Shown here piece by piece: positions 8,584-16,732 of a DNA stretch of 64,000 nucleotides. The stretch is from contig CANMLS010000001.1 of assembly GCA_947498785.1 (NCBI GenBank), forward strand, positions 186,001 to 250,000, read 5' to 3'. Within the stretch, counting starts at the first letter, position 1. Each line of letters begins with the position of its first letter. The stretch comes from an uncultured Aquimarina sp. (GTDB lineage: Bacteria > Bacteroidota > Bacteroidia > Flavobacteriales > Flavobacteriaceae). Both the position numbers and the translations under genes were made by a program. The notes beneath the pieces were generated by a model that was not told the DNA's origin, did no database searches, and was given only the letters and a program-made list of their open reading frames with translations.

Positions 8584-9069
8584 TTAAAAATCAAGTTTTA
8601 ATGCAGATTGCACAGCGTTAATATCAGAGAAATCTATTTGTGAATTTTGGGCAAAGGCAGAAGGAACTACTACAATTCTAAATGTTTGATTATCGGTGTA
8701 CTTAGGTAAAACTAAATTGAAATCTGGAGTATCCATAAGAATATCTACATCATTGATTGTGAAATTGAATCTGTATGTTAATTCTCCACCAGCTTCTATA
8801 ATTAGAGGAGTAGGTAAAGGTTCCCATACGTCATTACCTTCAAAAACTTTTTCTAGACGATATACTAATACTACATCTGCATCAAATACCTCGACACCAG
8901 CAGGAAATGGGATATTAACAGCAATAAATCCATCAATATCTGGTCTAAAATCTACATTGTCAACTTCAAAAGTTTGTCCAATAGTATCAAAATCTGTGTT
9001 ATCATCGTCATTAGAGCAAGAGGTTAACATAAACGTAGTTATACAAAGTAATGTGAAAATTTTCTTCAT
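8584..9069 (-). CDS. Small lipoprotein of unknown function
   Basis: 161 residues from the ATG at 9069, which places a standard lipoprotein signal at the very N-terminus (lipobox Cys at residue 18, LTSC) followed by an acidic SNDDDNTD spacer. The mature part is predicted beta-rich and acidic, with VYRLEKVFEGNDVWEPLP and RFNFTINDVDI segments. I do not recognise the family; it has the look of short conserved flavobacterial lipoproteins. The in-frame extension to 9117 would run over the end of msrB and destroy the signal peptide, so it is rejected. The gene lies just downstream of the two msrB genes and may share their transcript. Confidence 0.75.
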   Translation of the reverse strand: MKKIFTLLCITTFMLTSCSNDDDNTDFDTIGQTFEVDNVDFRPDIDGFIAVNIPFPAGVEVFDADVVLVYRLEKVFEGNDVWEPLPTPLIIEAGGELTYRFNFTINDVDILMDTPDFNLVLPKYTDNQTFRIVVVPSAFAQNSQIDFSDINAVQSALKLDF

Positions 9070-9097
9070 GAATTCTAAATATTTATTTGTTGTAAAT

Positions 9098-9493
9098 TTA
9101 TTTTTTATCAAAGTCAATACTTACAGAGTTTACGCAATATCGCTGACCGCTTGCTGTAGGTCCATCATCAAACACATGACCTAGATGACTTCCACAGTTT
9201 GCACACAATATTTCTGTTCTTATCATACCATGAGAGGTATCTCTAATATATTCGATACTTCCTTCTATGGCTTCATCAAAGCTTGGCCATCCACATCCAG
9301 AATCAAATTTTGTTGTACTTTCAAATAAAGGGACATGACATGCCATACATGCATAAGTACCTTTTTCAAAATTCATATTGTATTCTCCTGTAAACGGTCT
9401 TTCTGTTCCTTTTTGTCTTAGTACTCTATATTGTTCTTCTGTAAGCTCTGTTTTCCATTCAGCTTCAGATTTTTGTATCGGGTATTTGCTCAT
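9098..9493 (-). CDS. msrB: Peptide-methionine (R)-S-oxide reductase, cytoplasmic type
   Basis: Reduces the R epimer of methionine sulfoxide in proteins. The 131-residue enzyme has no signal peptide. Zinc ligands are C49/C52 (CMAC) and C97/C100 (CANC); the catalytic Cys is C120 in RYCVNS, and a second Cys, C67, sits in SGCGWPSF where a resolving Cys is usual. The start at 9493 overlaps the stop of the upstream msrB paralogue by four bases (ATGA), so the pair is translationally coupled. A longer start at 9541 is open but lies inside the upstream gene. Confidence 0.95.
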   Translation of the reverse strand: MSKYPIQKSEAEWKTELTEEQYRVLRQKGTERPFTGEYNMNFEKGTYACMACHVPLFESTTKFDSGCGWPSFDEAIEGSIEYIRDTSHGMIRTEILCANCGSHLGHVFDDGPTASGQRYCVNSVSIDFDKK

Positions 9494-9981
9494 TTTTTCG
9501 ATTCTTTTGGGGTGAAAATTAAAGCATCTCCATTTATACAATGTCTCATCCCTGTTGTTTCTCTGGGGCCATCATTAAATACGTGACCTAAGTGTCCACC
9601 ACAAGTTCCACATAACAATTCCGATCTTGCATAGCCTAATTTATGATCTACATCTTTATCTATACTTCCTTCTACAGCACGATCAAAACTTGGCCAACCG
9701 GTACCACTATCAAATTTGTGTTCACTCTCATATAATGGAGTGTTGCAAGCTGCACAATGAAATGTGCCGTCTGCATATAATTTATTCAAAGGACTAGAGA
9801 AAGGTCTTTCTGTTCCTGCTTGTCTAAGAACGTAATATTGATCAGAGGTCAAGATTTTTTTCCATTCGGCATTGGTCTTATTAACTTCGTATGTCTTTTT
9901 TATATTGACTGTTTTTTGTTGAGCACTACTTGTACAACTAATTGTTAGAACTCCCAACCATATTAAAATCAAATTTTTCAT
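9490..9981 (-). CDS. msrB: Peptide-methionine (R)-S-oxide reductase, exported lipoprotein form
   Basis: Second MsrB paralogue, 163 residues, with a lipoprotein-type leader (lipobox Cys at 16, LTISC). It probably repairs oxidised methionine in envelope proteins. Zinc ligands are C76/C79 (CAAC) and C124/C127 (CGTC); catalytic Cys is C148 in RHCINGDAL. Unlike the downstream copy, the SGTGWPSF motif has Thr where the cytoplasmic enzyme has a Cys, so it likely uses a different recycling route. Compartment is inferred from the leader only. Confidence 0.93.
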   Translation of the reverse strand: MKNLILIWLGVLTISCTSSAQQKTVNIKKTYEVNKTNAEWKKILTSDQYYVLRQAGTERPFSSPLNKLYADGTFHCAACNTPLYESEHKFDSGTGWPSFDRAVEGSIDKDVDHKLGYARSELLCGTCGGHLGHVFNDGPRETTGMRHCINGDALIFTPKESKK

Positions 9982-10055
9982 GCTTTTTTTGAATAAAGTT
10001 AACTATAGTTTTAATTAATAGTCGTACAAATTCTCAATGAATAACATATCAACAA

Positions 10056-10925
10056 CTATTCCAAAATAAATTTTTTGATTTTTGAAATAACTTCTGGAGT
10101 ACCTAGAATTTTTCTATGTCCTAATTGTTGTGTTATCAACAATTTACCATTTGTTAAACTATCATTGATTTCATAGGCTGCACTATAATGAACATCCACA
10201 TCATTTTTGTCATGTATTACTAAGGTGGGAATTTTAACACCCAAAGCAGAAATTGCGCCAGAATAATTGTCAATATCTTCTCCATATCTTTTATCAAAAT
10301 ATACTTTTATTAAACGAGCTACCTTTTGATTTAATTGTAAGTTTTTTGCAAAATTTTTGGTAATAGCAGTAATACTATTTGCAGTACCTATAATTATCAA
10401 TTTCTTTATCTGTAAACCGAATTTTGTGGCTCTTAGGAGTGACATTCCTCCTAAAGAATGCCCAATTGCTGCTTCAAAAGGACCATGCGTTTCTTCTAAC
10501 TGATGAATTGTTTCTATAAAATGTGGCAATATTGTCGTTTTACTAGGAGAATCACCATGAGCAGGAGCATCAAAACTAACAGTACTATACCCTTGTGCAA
10601 TTAATACATCAGCTATTTTTGAAAGTTGTGTACCACTTCCTGACCAACCATGTACGAGAAGAATTTTCTTTTTTGAATTTCCATAAGTATATACAACAAC
10701 CTCACGATTAATTTTTTTTATAAAAACTTGCTCTTTTTTGCTTGTATCATACATTTTCTTTTCCCTTTCAGGAGTTTTATAACCAAATGGTGTCAAAAAT
10801 ATTCTAGCTGCAAATCTCGAAGCCAAAAAAGGGGATATCCAATTTAGAATTTTTCCTGTATATAAAATAGATTTTGGAATTAGAAGAGATTGAACGGGAA
10901 TTACATTTTTATCAACTTTATTCAT
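10056..10925 (-). CDS. Alpha/beta-fold hydrolase
   Basis: 289 residues with the serine-hydrolase elements in order: the oxyanion-side motif HGWSGSG (92-98), FDAPAHGDS, the nucleophile elbow GHSLGG (S157), an acid in IHDKNDVDV, and the final catalytic His in LGHRKIL. The N-terminal 50 residues are hydrophobic (LNWISPFLASRFAARIFLTPFGYKTP) and may touch the membrane. The substrate cannot be told; esterase or lipase-like activity is the family norm. It is a single gene, divergent from the helicase at 11102. Confidence 0.88.
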   Translation of the reverse strand: MNKVDKNVIPVQSLLIPKSILYTGKILNWISPFLASRFAARIFLTPFGYKTPEREKKMYDTSKKEQVFIKKINREVVVYTYGNSKKKILLVHGWSGSGTQLSKIADVLIAQGYSTVSFDAPAHGDSPSKTTILPHFIETIHQLEETHGPFEAAIGHSLGGMSLLRATKFGLQIKKLIIIGTANSITAITKNFAKNLQLNQKVARLIKVYFDKRYGEDIDNYSGAISALGVKIPTLVIHDKNDVDVHYSAAYEINDSLTNGKLLITQQLGHRKILGTPEVISKIKKFILE

Positions 10926-11068
10926 TGTAGAACTATTTCATTTTTGAAATGTTAAAATTAAAGTAAGAAATACGTTGAGCTTAAACAATTATGATTAATT
11001 AACATCCTTAAAAAAATGAGTGTACAAATATATTTCTCTAATTCCTTCGTATAACCTTTTAAAGTATT

Positions 11069-11076
11069 TAATTTTG
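11069..11076 (+). promoter_or_regulatory. Putative -7 promoter element of the helicase gene
   Basis: TAATTTTG fits the Bacteroidetes -7 consensus TAnnTTTG and lies 25 bp before the helicase ATG. No clear -33 TTG is visible at the usual distance. Confidence 0.4.
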
Positions 11077-11101
11077 TAGCTTATTTTTTAATAGAGGCTA
11101 G

Positions 11102-12619
11102 ATGGGATTACAACCCAAAGGGATAGGTAAAAAAGAACAAAAAGTATTATATGATTACCAAAAACGGGATATCGATAAGATATTCAGTCGTTTACAGGAA
11201 TTCCCTAAGAAATATAATCTGCTATATCAGCTTCCGACTGGAGGAGGAAAGACCGTTATTTTTTCTGAGATAGTCAGAAGATATATCGAATCTTCTAGGA
11301 AAAAAGTAGTTGTTCTTACACATCGAATTGAACTCTGTGCACAAACTTCTAAGATGCTTACTGAATTTGGAGTTAAAAATAAAATCATAAATAGTTCGGT
11401 AAAACAACTCGATGATCAAAACGAATATATGTGTTTTGTTGCTATGGTCGAGACTTTAAATAATAGATTAAATGACGATCATTTAGAACTCCTTAATGTT
11501 GGAATGGTTATTATTGATGAGGCACACTATAACTCATTTAGAAAGCTTTTCCGTTTTTTTAAAGATTGTTTTATACTTGGAGTAACAGCTACACCGCTTA
11601 GTTCTAATATGAAGCTCCCAATGAAAGATAACTATAATGAATTGATAGTAGGAGATACTATTAGCTCATTAATTGATAGCGGATTTTTGGCAACTCCTGT
11701 GATCTATACTTATGATGTTGGATTAGGATCATTAAAAATAGGAATGAATGGTGACTATACTGTAAAATCATCAGAAGATCTATACACCAATATGTTAATG
11801 CAAGATAAATTATTGCATTCATATGAAGAAAGAGCAAAAGGTAAAAAGACACTTATTTTTAATAATGGAATCAATACATCAATTTATGTATATGAAACCT
11901 TTAAAAAGGCGGGATATGCTATCCGTCATCTAGATAATACCAATAGCAGGCAAGAAAGAGAGGATATTTTAGCATGGTTTAAAAATACAAACGATGCTAT
12001 ACTTACTTCGGTTAGTATTCTTACTACAGGTTTTGATGAACCTACTGTAGAATGTATAATACTTAACCGGGCAACAAAATCACTTACATTGTATTTCCAA
12101 ATGATCGGAAGAGGATCTAGGATTTTACCAACTAAATCTGAATTTTCTATATTAGATTTGGGTAATAACACGGCTAGATTTGGCTTATGGAATTCGGATA
12201 TTGATTGGCAATCAATATTTAGATCTCCTGATTTTTATTATGATAATCTAGTAGGGGATGAAGAGATTGAACGTAATTTTAAATATGTACTTCCTGAGGA
12301 TTTAAGAAAAGAATTTTCGAATTCTGAAGATATTGAATTTGACATAGAAGAAGAATATGCAAAAACAAAACGTTTTGGTTTAAGAAGTCTTACGGTTCTC
12401 GAAAAATCAATAGAGCAACATGCAAAAATGTGTGTCCAGAATAGTGAAGATGTTTTTGATGCTCGAATTTTGAGTAAACTTTTAGATCAAGATATAGAGT
12501 ATAGGGTACGTAGATATTCTTATTGTATTAGTAAAAGCACCAAAAACTATCGAGATTGGTTAGAAGAGGATTATAAACGAAAATTAAGATCCAAGATTAA
12601 TCAATTATTTATGGATTAA
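11102..12619 (+). CDS. DEAD/DEAH-box superfamily 2 helicase
   Basis: 505 residues. Motif I is QLPTGGGKT (43-51), motif II is DEAH (139-142), motif III is TATP (162-165), and motif VI is QMIGRGSR (333-340). The layout (Q-motif-like YDYQKRD, short RecA domains, TTGFDEPTVE before motif VI) is that of the YejH/RadD-like or ResIII-type SF2 helicases rather than classical RNA helicases. A close paralogue lies at 49668, next to a cold-shock gene. The C-terminal 150 residues are Asp/Glu/Lys-rich and specific to this pair. Target nucleic acid is unknown. The stop codon sits inside a 14-bp inverted repeat. Confidence 0.9.
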   Translation: MGLQPKGIGKKEQKVLYDYQKRDIDKIFSRLQEFPKKYNLLYQLPTGGGKTVIFSEIVRRYIESSRKKVVVLTHRIELCAQTSKMLTEFGVKNKIINSSVKQLDDQNEYMCFVAMVETLNNRLNDDHLELLNVGMVIIDEAHYNSFRKLFRFFKDCFILGVTATPLSSNMKLPMKDNYNELIVGDTISSLIDSGFLATPVIYTYDVGLGSLKIGMNGDYTVKSSEDLYTNMLMQDKLLHSYEERAKGKKTLIFNNGINTSIYVYETFKKAGYAIRHLDNTNSRQEREDILAWFKNTNDAILTSVSILTTGFDEPTVECIILNRATKSLTLYFQMIGRGSRILPTKSEFSILDLGNNTARFGLWNSDIDWQSIFRSPDFYYDNLVGDEEIERNFKYVLPEDLRKEFSNSEDIEFDIEEEYAKTKRFGLRSLTVLEKSIEQHAKMCVQNSEDVFDARILSKLLDQDIEYRVRRYSYCISKSTKNYRDWLEEDYKRKLRSKINQLFMD

Positions 12620-12635
12620 ACAATTGATTAATCTT
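12593..12635. repeat. Inverted repeat spanning the helicase stop codon
   Basis: Arms 12593-12606 and 12622-12635 are perfect 14-bp reverse complements. They enclose the end of the helicase gene and lie between converging genes. There is no T-run on the plus side, so it may be an mRNA-stabilising stem or weak terminator. Confidence 0.6.
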
Positions 12636-12651
12636 AGGTTAGATAATGTGT

Positions 12652-13437
12652 TTATATTTCTATCTCCCCAACCAAATAAAGTACCGAATACCCGCTTAGA
12701 AAAACACGATCTCCTTCAATTCTACATTCTAATTGCCCTCTTCTTGCTGATAATTGTTCTGCATAAAGATGTTTTTTATTTAATTTTTCTGCCCAAAAAG
12801 GAACAAGAGAAGCATGGGCTGAGCCTGTTACAGGATCTTCAGGATGTGCTTCTGGATTGGCATCAAAAACGCGAGATACAAAATCAACATTTTTACCTTT
12901 AGCAGTAATTATAGTGCACAAATATGGAAGTTCTTTAAGCGCTTCTAAGTTTGGCGAAGCGTTTAATATTTCTTCCTCAGAAGAAAGTGTTATAATTAAA
13001 TCTCTTGCCGCATAAGTTGCAATAGGTTTTACTTTAAATGCATCATATACTTCTTTTGGAATATCAATAGGAACTGGCATTCTTGAAGGAAAATCCAAAG
13101 TTATTGACCCATTATCTTCTTTTTTTGCCTTAAGTATTCCACTTTTTGAAGAAAATGTAACTTCAACTATAGATGTATCCAGATAATTAAAAATGATATA
13201 AGCAGAAGCTAATGTGGCATGTCCACATAAATCAATTTCTTCATATGGCATAAACCATCTTATTTCATAGATATCATCTTTTTTTACAAAATAACCAGTT
13301 TCTGCTAAGTTATTTTCTTTTGCTATATTTAATAATGTTTTGTCATCCAGCCAGTAGGGCAGATGACAGATAGCAGCAGGATTGCCTCCAAATAAAGTTT
13401 TAGTAAAAGCATCTACCTGATATATTGGTATTTTCAT
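12652..13437 (-). CDS. PhzF-family isomerase/epimerase
   Basis: 261 residues with the PhzF pattern: YQVDAFTKTLFGGNPAAI at the N-terminus, catalytic Glu at 46 (NNLAETGYF), CGHATLASAY at 71, and DPVTGSAHASLVPFW at 201. The fold is a pair of diaminopimelate-epimerase-like domains. Many members outside phenazine operons have unknown substrates, and there are no phenazine genes here. It follows the SDR gene by 19 bp on the same strand, so the ArsR-SDR-PhzF set probably forms an operon. Confidence 0.92.
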   Translation of the reverse strand: MKIPIYQVDAFTKTLFGGNPAAICHLPYWLDDKTLLNIAKENNLAETGYFVKKDDIYEIRWFMPYEEIDLCGHATLASAYIIFNYLDTSIVEVTFSSKSGILKAKKEDNGSITLDFPSRMPVPIDIPKEVYDAFKVKPIATYAARDLIITLSSEEEILNASPNLEALKELPYLCTIITAKGKNVDFVSRVFDANPEAHPEDPVTGSAHASLVPFWAEKLNKKHLYAEQLSARRGQLECRIEGDRVFLSGYSVLYLVGEIEI

Positions 13438-13456
13438 TGGTTTTATTTTAATTAGA

Positions 13457-14056
13457 TTAATATTTTTTATAAATCACACCCGTAGTGTCACTAGTTAATA
13501 TTTCGGCATATACATTAACCACGTCTTCTATATTTACAGGAAAATGCCCAGCAAATTTCTTGTTTTCAGGAAAATCTCCAATAATTGCTCCTGGAGCTGC
13601 TACATTAAGTCTGATACCTCGCTCAAGTTCATTAGAAGCAGCATTTACAAAACTATGTATTGCACCATTTACAAAAGATAGTCCTATGGTATTAGGCTCA
13701 TAATGTTCTGCGAGAATACCAGTTGTTAAGGTAATAGAACCATTATTTTTTAGGTAATTTTTTGCTATATGGACTAAATTTATCTGCCCCATTAATTTGC
13801 TTTTTATCCCTATATAATAATCTTCTTCTTTAAGTTCAGAAAAATGTTTCCGGGATGCAGTCCCTGCTGCATTAATTACGGCATCTAATTTGGGGAGTTT
13901 TTTGAATAGACCTTTGATAGAATTCACATCTGTAATATCGATGGTATAATCAACGCTATCTCGATGAGCTCCATAAACTTCGTTGTTCTGGTTTACTAGT
14001 TTTTTATATATAGCCGACCCTATAGTACCAGTTGAACCGATTACTAAAATTTTCAT
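13457..14056 (-). CDS. Atypical short-chain dehydrogenase/reductase
   Basis: 199 residues, Rossmann fold with GSTGTIGSAI at the N-terminus and the NAAG motif. It lacks the usual YxxxK active-site pair: the equivalent stretch reads LSFVNGAIHSF, with Leu and Asn in place of Tyr and Lys. A recognised subgroup of short SDR proteins (the PRK07578-like group, from memory) shares exactly this change, so it is a family trait and not local decay. Activity may be absent or altered. It sits between an ArsR regulator and PhzF in a probable operon. Confidence 0.88.
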   Translation of the reverse strand: MKILVIGSTGTIGSAIYKKLVNQNNEVYGAHRDSVDYTIDITDVNSIKGLFKKLPKLDAVINAAGTASRKHFSELKEEDYYIGIKSKLMGQINLVHIAKNYLKNNGSITLTTGILAEHYEPNTIGLSFVNGAIHSFVNAASNELERGIRLNVAAPGAIIGDFPENKKFAGHFPVNIEDVVNVYAEILTSDTTGVIYKKY

Positions 14057-14118
14057 ATGTGATTTTTTATATTTTTATAATTATATATTTGATTTTATAA
14101 ATATGTTTCTTCAAATTT

Positions 14119-14430
14119 TTACAATTCTTTATTCATCATTTCTAAGAACTCTTTTATTACTTTTTCATTTCTTTTAAAATAAGTCCATTTTCCATGTCTG
14201 GTTGCTATAAGCAATCCAGCTTTTCTCATCCCTGTAAGATAATGAGATATTGTTGGTTGAGATAATCCAGACTTATCTATAATATTCTGTCCACAGACTC
14301 CATCATTAAAGTGTCCAAGTTCTACATGAGGAGGGAAATTTGCTTCAGGATCTTTCAACCATTTAAGTATATCGAACCGAGTAGAATTAGCCAGAGCTTT
14401 ATTTATCTCAAGAATCATTTGATTATTCAT
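14119..14430 (-). CDS. ArsR-family winged-helix transcriptional regulator
   Basis: About 104 residues from the ATG at 14430. The winged-helix core is clear: ALANSTRFDILKWL (helix 1-2), SGLSQPTISHYLTGMRKAGLL (recognition helix region) and ATRHGKWTYFKRN (wing). There is no CxCxxC metal motif in helix 3, but an inserted stretch with HVELGHF and VCGQ lies before the HTH and may sense a ligand. It is first in a row of three same-strand genes (gap 62 bp to the SDR), so autorepression of the SDR-PhzF operon is the likely role. Confidence 0.88.
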   Translation of the reverse strand: MNNQMILEINKALANSTRFDILKWLKDPEANFPPHVELGHFNDGVCGQNIIDKSGLSQPTISHYLTGMRKAGLLIATRHGKWTYFKRNEKVIKEFLEMMNKEL

Positions 14431-14650
14431 TTTACAAATATACATATATTTAATTTTGTAAATATGTTAAAATGTTATGAATACTATGATAGAATATATT
14501 TTTACAATTTAGAATGCTATTTTATAGTTTTTTATAAAAAAAAATTATCTGTAACAAGATTTTGTGATTCTCGTCTAGTAGGTATAAACAGTAAATGAAA
14601 TGTAATACATTGAATCCAAGTAAATTATTTTTAACGATAACTGTTGGGGG

Positions 14651-14685
14651 CTTATCTTAATATTTCTTAGGATAGGTGCTTTTCT
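14651..14685 (+). terminator. Terminator-like hairpin, copy 1
   Basis: Stem CTTATCTTAA / TTAGGATAGG with G-U pairs, loop TATTTC, then TGCTTTTCT. No intact gene precedes it on the plus strand. Confidence 0.5.
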
Positions 14686-14769
14686 AAAAATAAAAATTAA
14701 CAGGCCTCAAAAAATACGTTATCCTTACTGATACAAAATAAAAGTTCGAACATTATTAATTAGAGCGCT

Positions 14770-14812
14770 TATCCTGATACTTCTTTGGATAAGTGTTTTT
14801 TGTTTTTACGGT
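14770..14812 (+). terminator. Terminator-like hairpin, copy 2
   Basis: Stem CTTATCCTGA / TTTGGATAAG, loop TACTTC, then TGTTTTTTGTTTTT. It matches copy 1 in order, loop size and tail, about 115 bp further on. Confidence 0.6.
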
Positions 14813-14921
14813 TTTTAGCATTAAAACAGTATCTATTTTGAGTTTTTCCTGTATTTTGAATATTAGTAATTGTCTTATTTTTATCAGAAGTGTATAAATT
14901 GATGATTTTAAAGATTTTACA

Positions 14922-15080
14922 ATGAAGGAAAGTAAATTTCAATTTAAAAATTAAGCTTATTATAACATTGCTTGTGAACAAAGAGGAAGACTTTGTTGTG
15001 AACTTGCATCTGGTACATCTATTTGTGATTTACGTAAGTGTACAGGTGTTGGAGGCTCAGGTGGATGTTTTTGGTACTAA
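14922..15080 (+). pseudogene. Possible broken small Cys-rich peptide gene
   Basis: An ATG at 14922 opens a frame that reads ten codons and meets TAA at 14952. The same frame then runs another 41 codons to 15080 and encodes a peptide with six Cys in a Gly/Thr-rich context: RLCCELASGTSICDLRKC, then TGVGGSGGCFWY. A hairpin terminator follows 20 bp later. Reading with the stop replaced by a sense codon gives a 52-residue precursor of the size and style of flavobacterial ribosomal peptides. This could also be chance coding, since no family is recognised and there is no second start after the stop. Confidence 0.35.
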
Positions 15081-15100
15081 CCATTCCTCTAAAAAGATTT

Positions 15101-15136
15101 AAAAACGAGACTGTGAATTATACAGGTTCGTTTTTT
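15101..15136 (+). terminator. Hairpin terminator after the damaged peptide frame
   Basis: Arms 15101-15114 and 15122-15135 pair at 11 of 13 positions around AAAACGA/TCGTTTT and end in TTTTTTATTT. A genuine terminator here argues that something upstream was transcribed. Confidence 0.7.
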
Positions 15137-15315
15137 ATTTAAAGGCAAATCATAAATTTTGAGAAAATTTGTCGTAATATCTTATCTCGCGGTAAACTCA
15201 TCTTGATTTTTTTAGTTTAAATTAATATAACATTGATCTATTTAAAACTACTTTTTGATTAAATAAAATCTTAGATCATGTTATTAGAGAAAAATAATTA
15301 CTAATCTTGCAAAAG

Positions 15316-16533
15316 ATGAATATTATTCCAAATATACCCATTAAGACAATTGCTATAAAACTAAAACCATCAGCAGAGAAAATGGTTAAAAGAAGACACC
15401 CTTGGATCTTTGAAGATAGTATTATTAAGCAAAATAAAGAAGGTAATGCAGGTGATTTGGTAGTTGTTTATGATAATAAAAAAAACAATTTTTTAGCTTG
15501 TGGATTATATGATCCATATTCACCTATTAGAGTTAAACTTTTACATTATGGAAAACCAACAAAAATTAATGAGGGATGGTTTGAAGAAACCATTTTCAAA
15601 GCATATAAATTAAGAATTCCTTTACTTGACACTGACACAAATAGTTATAGATTAGTATTTGGAGAGAACGATTACCTTCCCGGATGTATAGTAGATGTAT
15701 ATAATCAAGTTTTGGTAATTAAATTGTATTCACAAATTTGGTTTCCGTATTTAAATTACATTGTAGAGTATTTGGTTGCGATAAGTGGCTGTAGCACCGT
15801 TGTGCTACGTTTAAGCAGGTTATTACAGTCTAAAGGAGTATTATATGATTTAAAAGATGGCCAGGTGATCTTTGGTATTTTAGAAGATGAAGTGGTTGTT
15901 TTTAGAGAACATGGGGTATTGTTTTCGGCAAATGTAATTAAAGGACATAAAACCGGATATTTTCTGGATCATCGTCATAATCGAAAAAGGGTAGGAGAGT
16001 TATCCCAAGAAAAGACAGTTTTGGATGTATTTTCTTATGCAGGTGGGTTTTCTGTACATGCATTAGCTGGTGGAGCCAAAGAAGTTGTAAGCCTTGATAT
16101 TAGTAAACAAGCCTTGGATATGGCTAAAGAAAATGTTAATCTAAATAGAATACCTTATGGAAAACATAAAGTAATTGTTGCTGATGCTTTTGAAGGATTA
16201 CAGAACATGATAAATGCAAAAAAAAAGTTTGATATTGTAGTGATTGATCCACCTTCCTTTGCAAAACGAGAAAATGAAATTGACAAGGCTAAAAATTGCT
16301 ATGCGCGTCTTGCTCGATTAGGAGCACAATTGGTAGTTCACAATGGATTACTAATATTGGCTTCTTGTTCCTCGAGAGTTGTAAAAGAAGATTTCTTTAA
16401 AATTTCTGAAGATAATATTCTGGATACTGGTAAAACTTTTAAAGTATTAGAAAAAACAACTCATGATATTGATCATCCTATAAATTTTGCAGAAGGAGCA
16501 TATCTTAAATGTGGATATTACAGAGTATTTTGA
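15316..16533 (+). CDS. Class I SAM-dependent rRNA (cytosine) methyltransferase, RlmI-like
   Basis: 405 residues from the ATG at 15316. It has an N-terminal PUA-like domain (KLKPSAEKMVKRRHPWIFEDSI, then GDLVVVYDNKKNNFLACGLYDP), a central EEHI-like part and a C-terminal Rossmann methyltransferase with DVFSYAGGFSVHA, DPPSFAKRE and the Cys-containing ASCSSRV. E. coli RlmI methylates 23S rRNA C1962, and this architecture matches that family. The target base in this organism is inferred only from family. The frame is also open from a TTG at 15307. Confidence 0.9.
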   Translation: MNIIPNIPIKTIAIKLKPSAEKMVKRRHPWIFEDSIIKQNKEGNAGDLVVVYDNKKNNFLACGLYDPYSPIRVKLLHYGKPTKINEGWFEETIFKAYKLRIPLLDTDTNSYRLVFGENDYLPGCIVDVYNQVLVIKLYSQIWFPYLNYIVEYLVAISGCSTVVLRLSRLLQSKGVLYDLKDGQVIFGILEDEVVVFREHGVLFSANVIKGHKTGYFLDHRHNRKRVGELSQEKTVLDVFSYAGGFSVHALAGGAKEVVSLDISKQALDMAKENVNLNRIPYGKHKVIVADAFEGLQNMINAKKKFDIVVIDPPSFAKRENEIDKAKNCYARLARLGAQLVVHNGLLILASCSSRVVKEDFFKISEDNILDTGKTFKVLEKTTHDIDHPINFAEGAYLKCGYYRVF

Positions 16534-16551
16534 TTATACAAAAAGCTTTAA

Positions 16552-16600
16552 TGCCTCATAGGGAGTTTAATTCTCCACGGCTTACTTTGAGGCAAAATAT
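16552..16600. repeat. Structured palindromic element, REP-like
   Basis: The outer arms TGCCTCA (16552-16558) and TGAGGCA (16588-16594) enclose an inner GGAG/CTCC stem (16562-16565 with 16573-16576) around TTTAATT, then ACGGCTT. This nested form with GGGAGTTTAATTCTCC is the sort of dispersed palindrome I associate with REP-associated (IS200-like) transposases in flavobacteria. No such transposase gene is in the window. The link is recalled and unverified. Confidence 0.45.
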
Positions 16601-16669
16601 TTTTTCAGAAGAAAATTTTGTAGCCTCGCTTAGAAGTTGTTGATTTTGACATTAAGAAATATCAAAATT

Positions 16670-16706
16670 AAAAACGGGATGAATTATTATAATTCATCCC
16701 GTTTTT
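16670..16706. terminator. Bidirectional terminator
   Basis: An 18-bp perfect stem (16670-16687 and 16689-16706) with A-run and T-run edges lies between the converging methyltransferase and OmpA genes. Confidence 0.9.
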
Positions 16707-16732
16707 AAATAAGAGTGGCTAGTACAAATAAA

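Larger units (their letters stand above)
14446..15315. other. 870-bp gene-poor region with repeated hairpins and a damaged peptide gene
   Basis: No intact long gene is visible. The region holds two related terminator-like hairpins (14651-14685 and 14770-14805), a possible broken Cys-rich peptide gene (14922-15080) and its terminator (15101-15136). Taken together it looks like the residue of one or more small transcription units. The stretch 15140-15300 shows nothing I can name. Confidence 0.5.

Noticed and set aside
9494-9541. Longer start for the cytoplasmic msrB
   Set aside because: It would lie within the end of the upstream gene and add an unrelated basic stretch; the ATGA overlap is the usual coupling.
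14464-14598. 44-codon plus-strand frame with three Cys upstream of the first terminator-like hairpin
   Set aside because: Tyr/Phe/Lys composition typical of random A/T DNA, no leader-like pattern; not enough to call a peptide gene.
14769-14981. 70-codon minus-strand frame in the gene-poor gap
   Set aside because: It covers a hairpin terminator and the start of the damaged peptide on the other strand; Lys/Asn/Ile-rich as expected of A/T noise.
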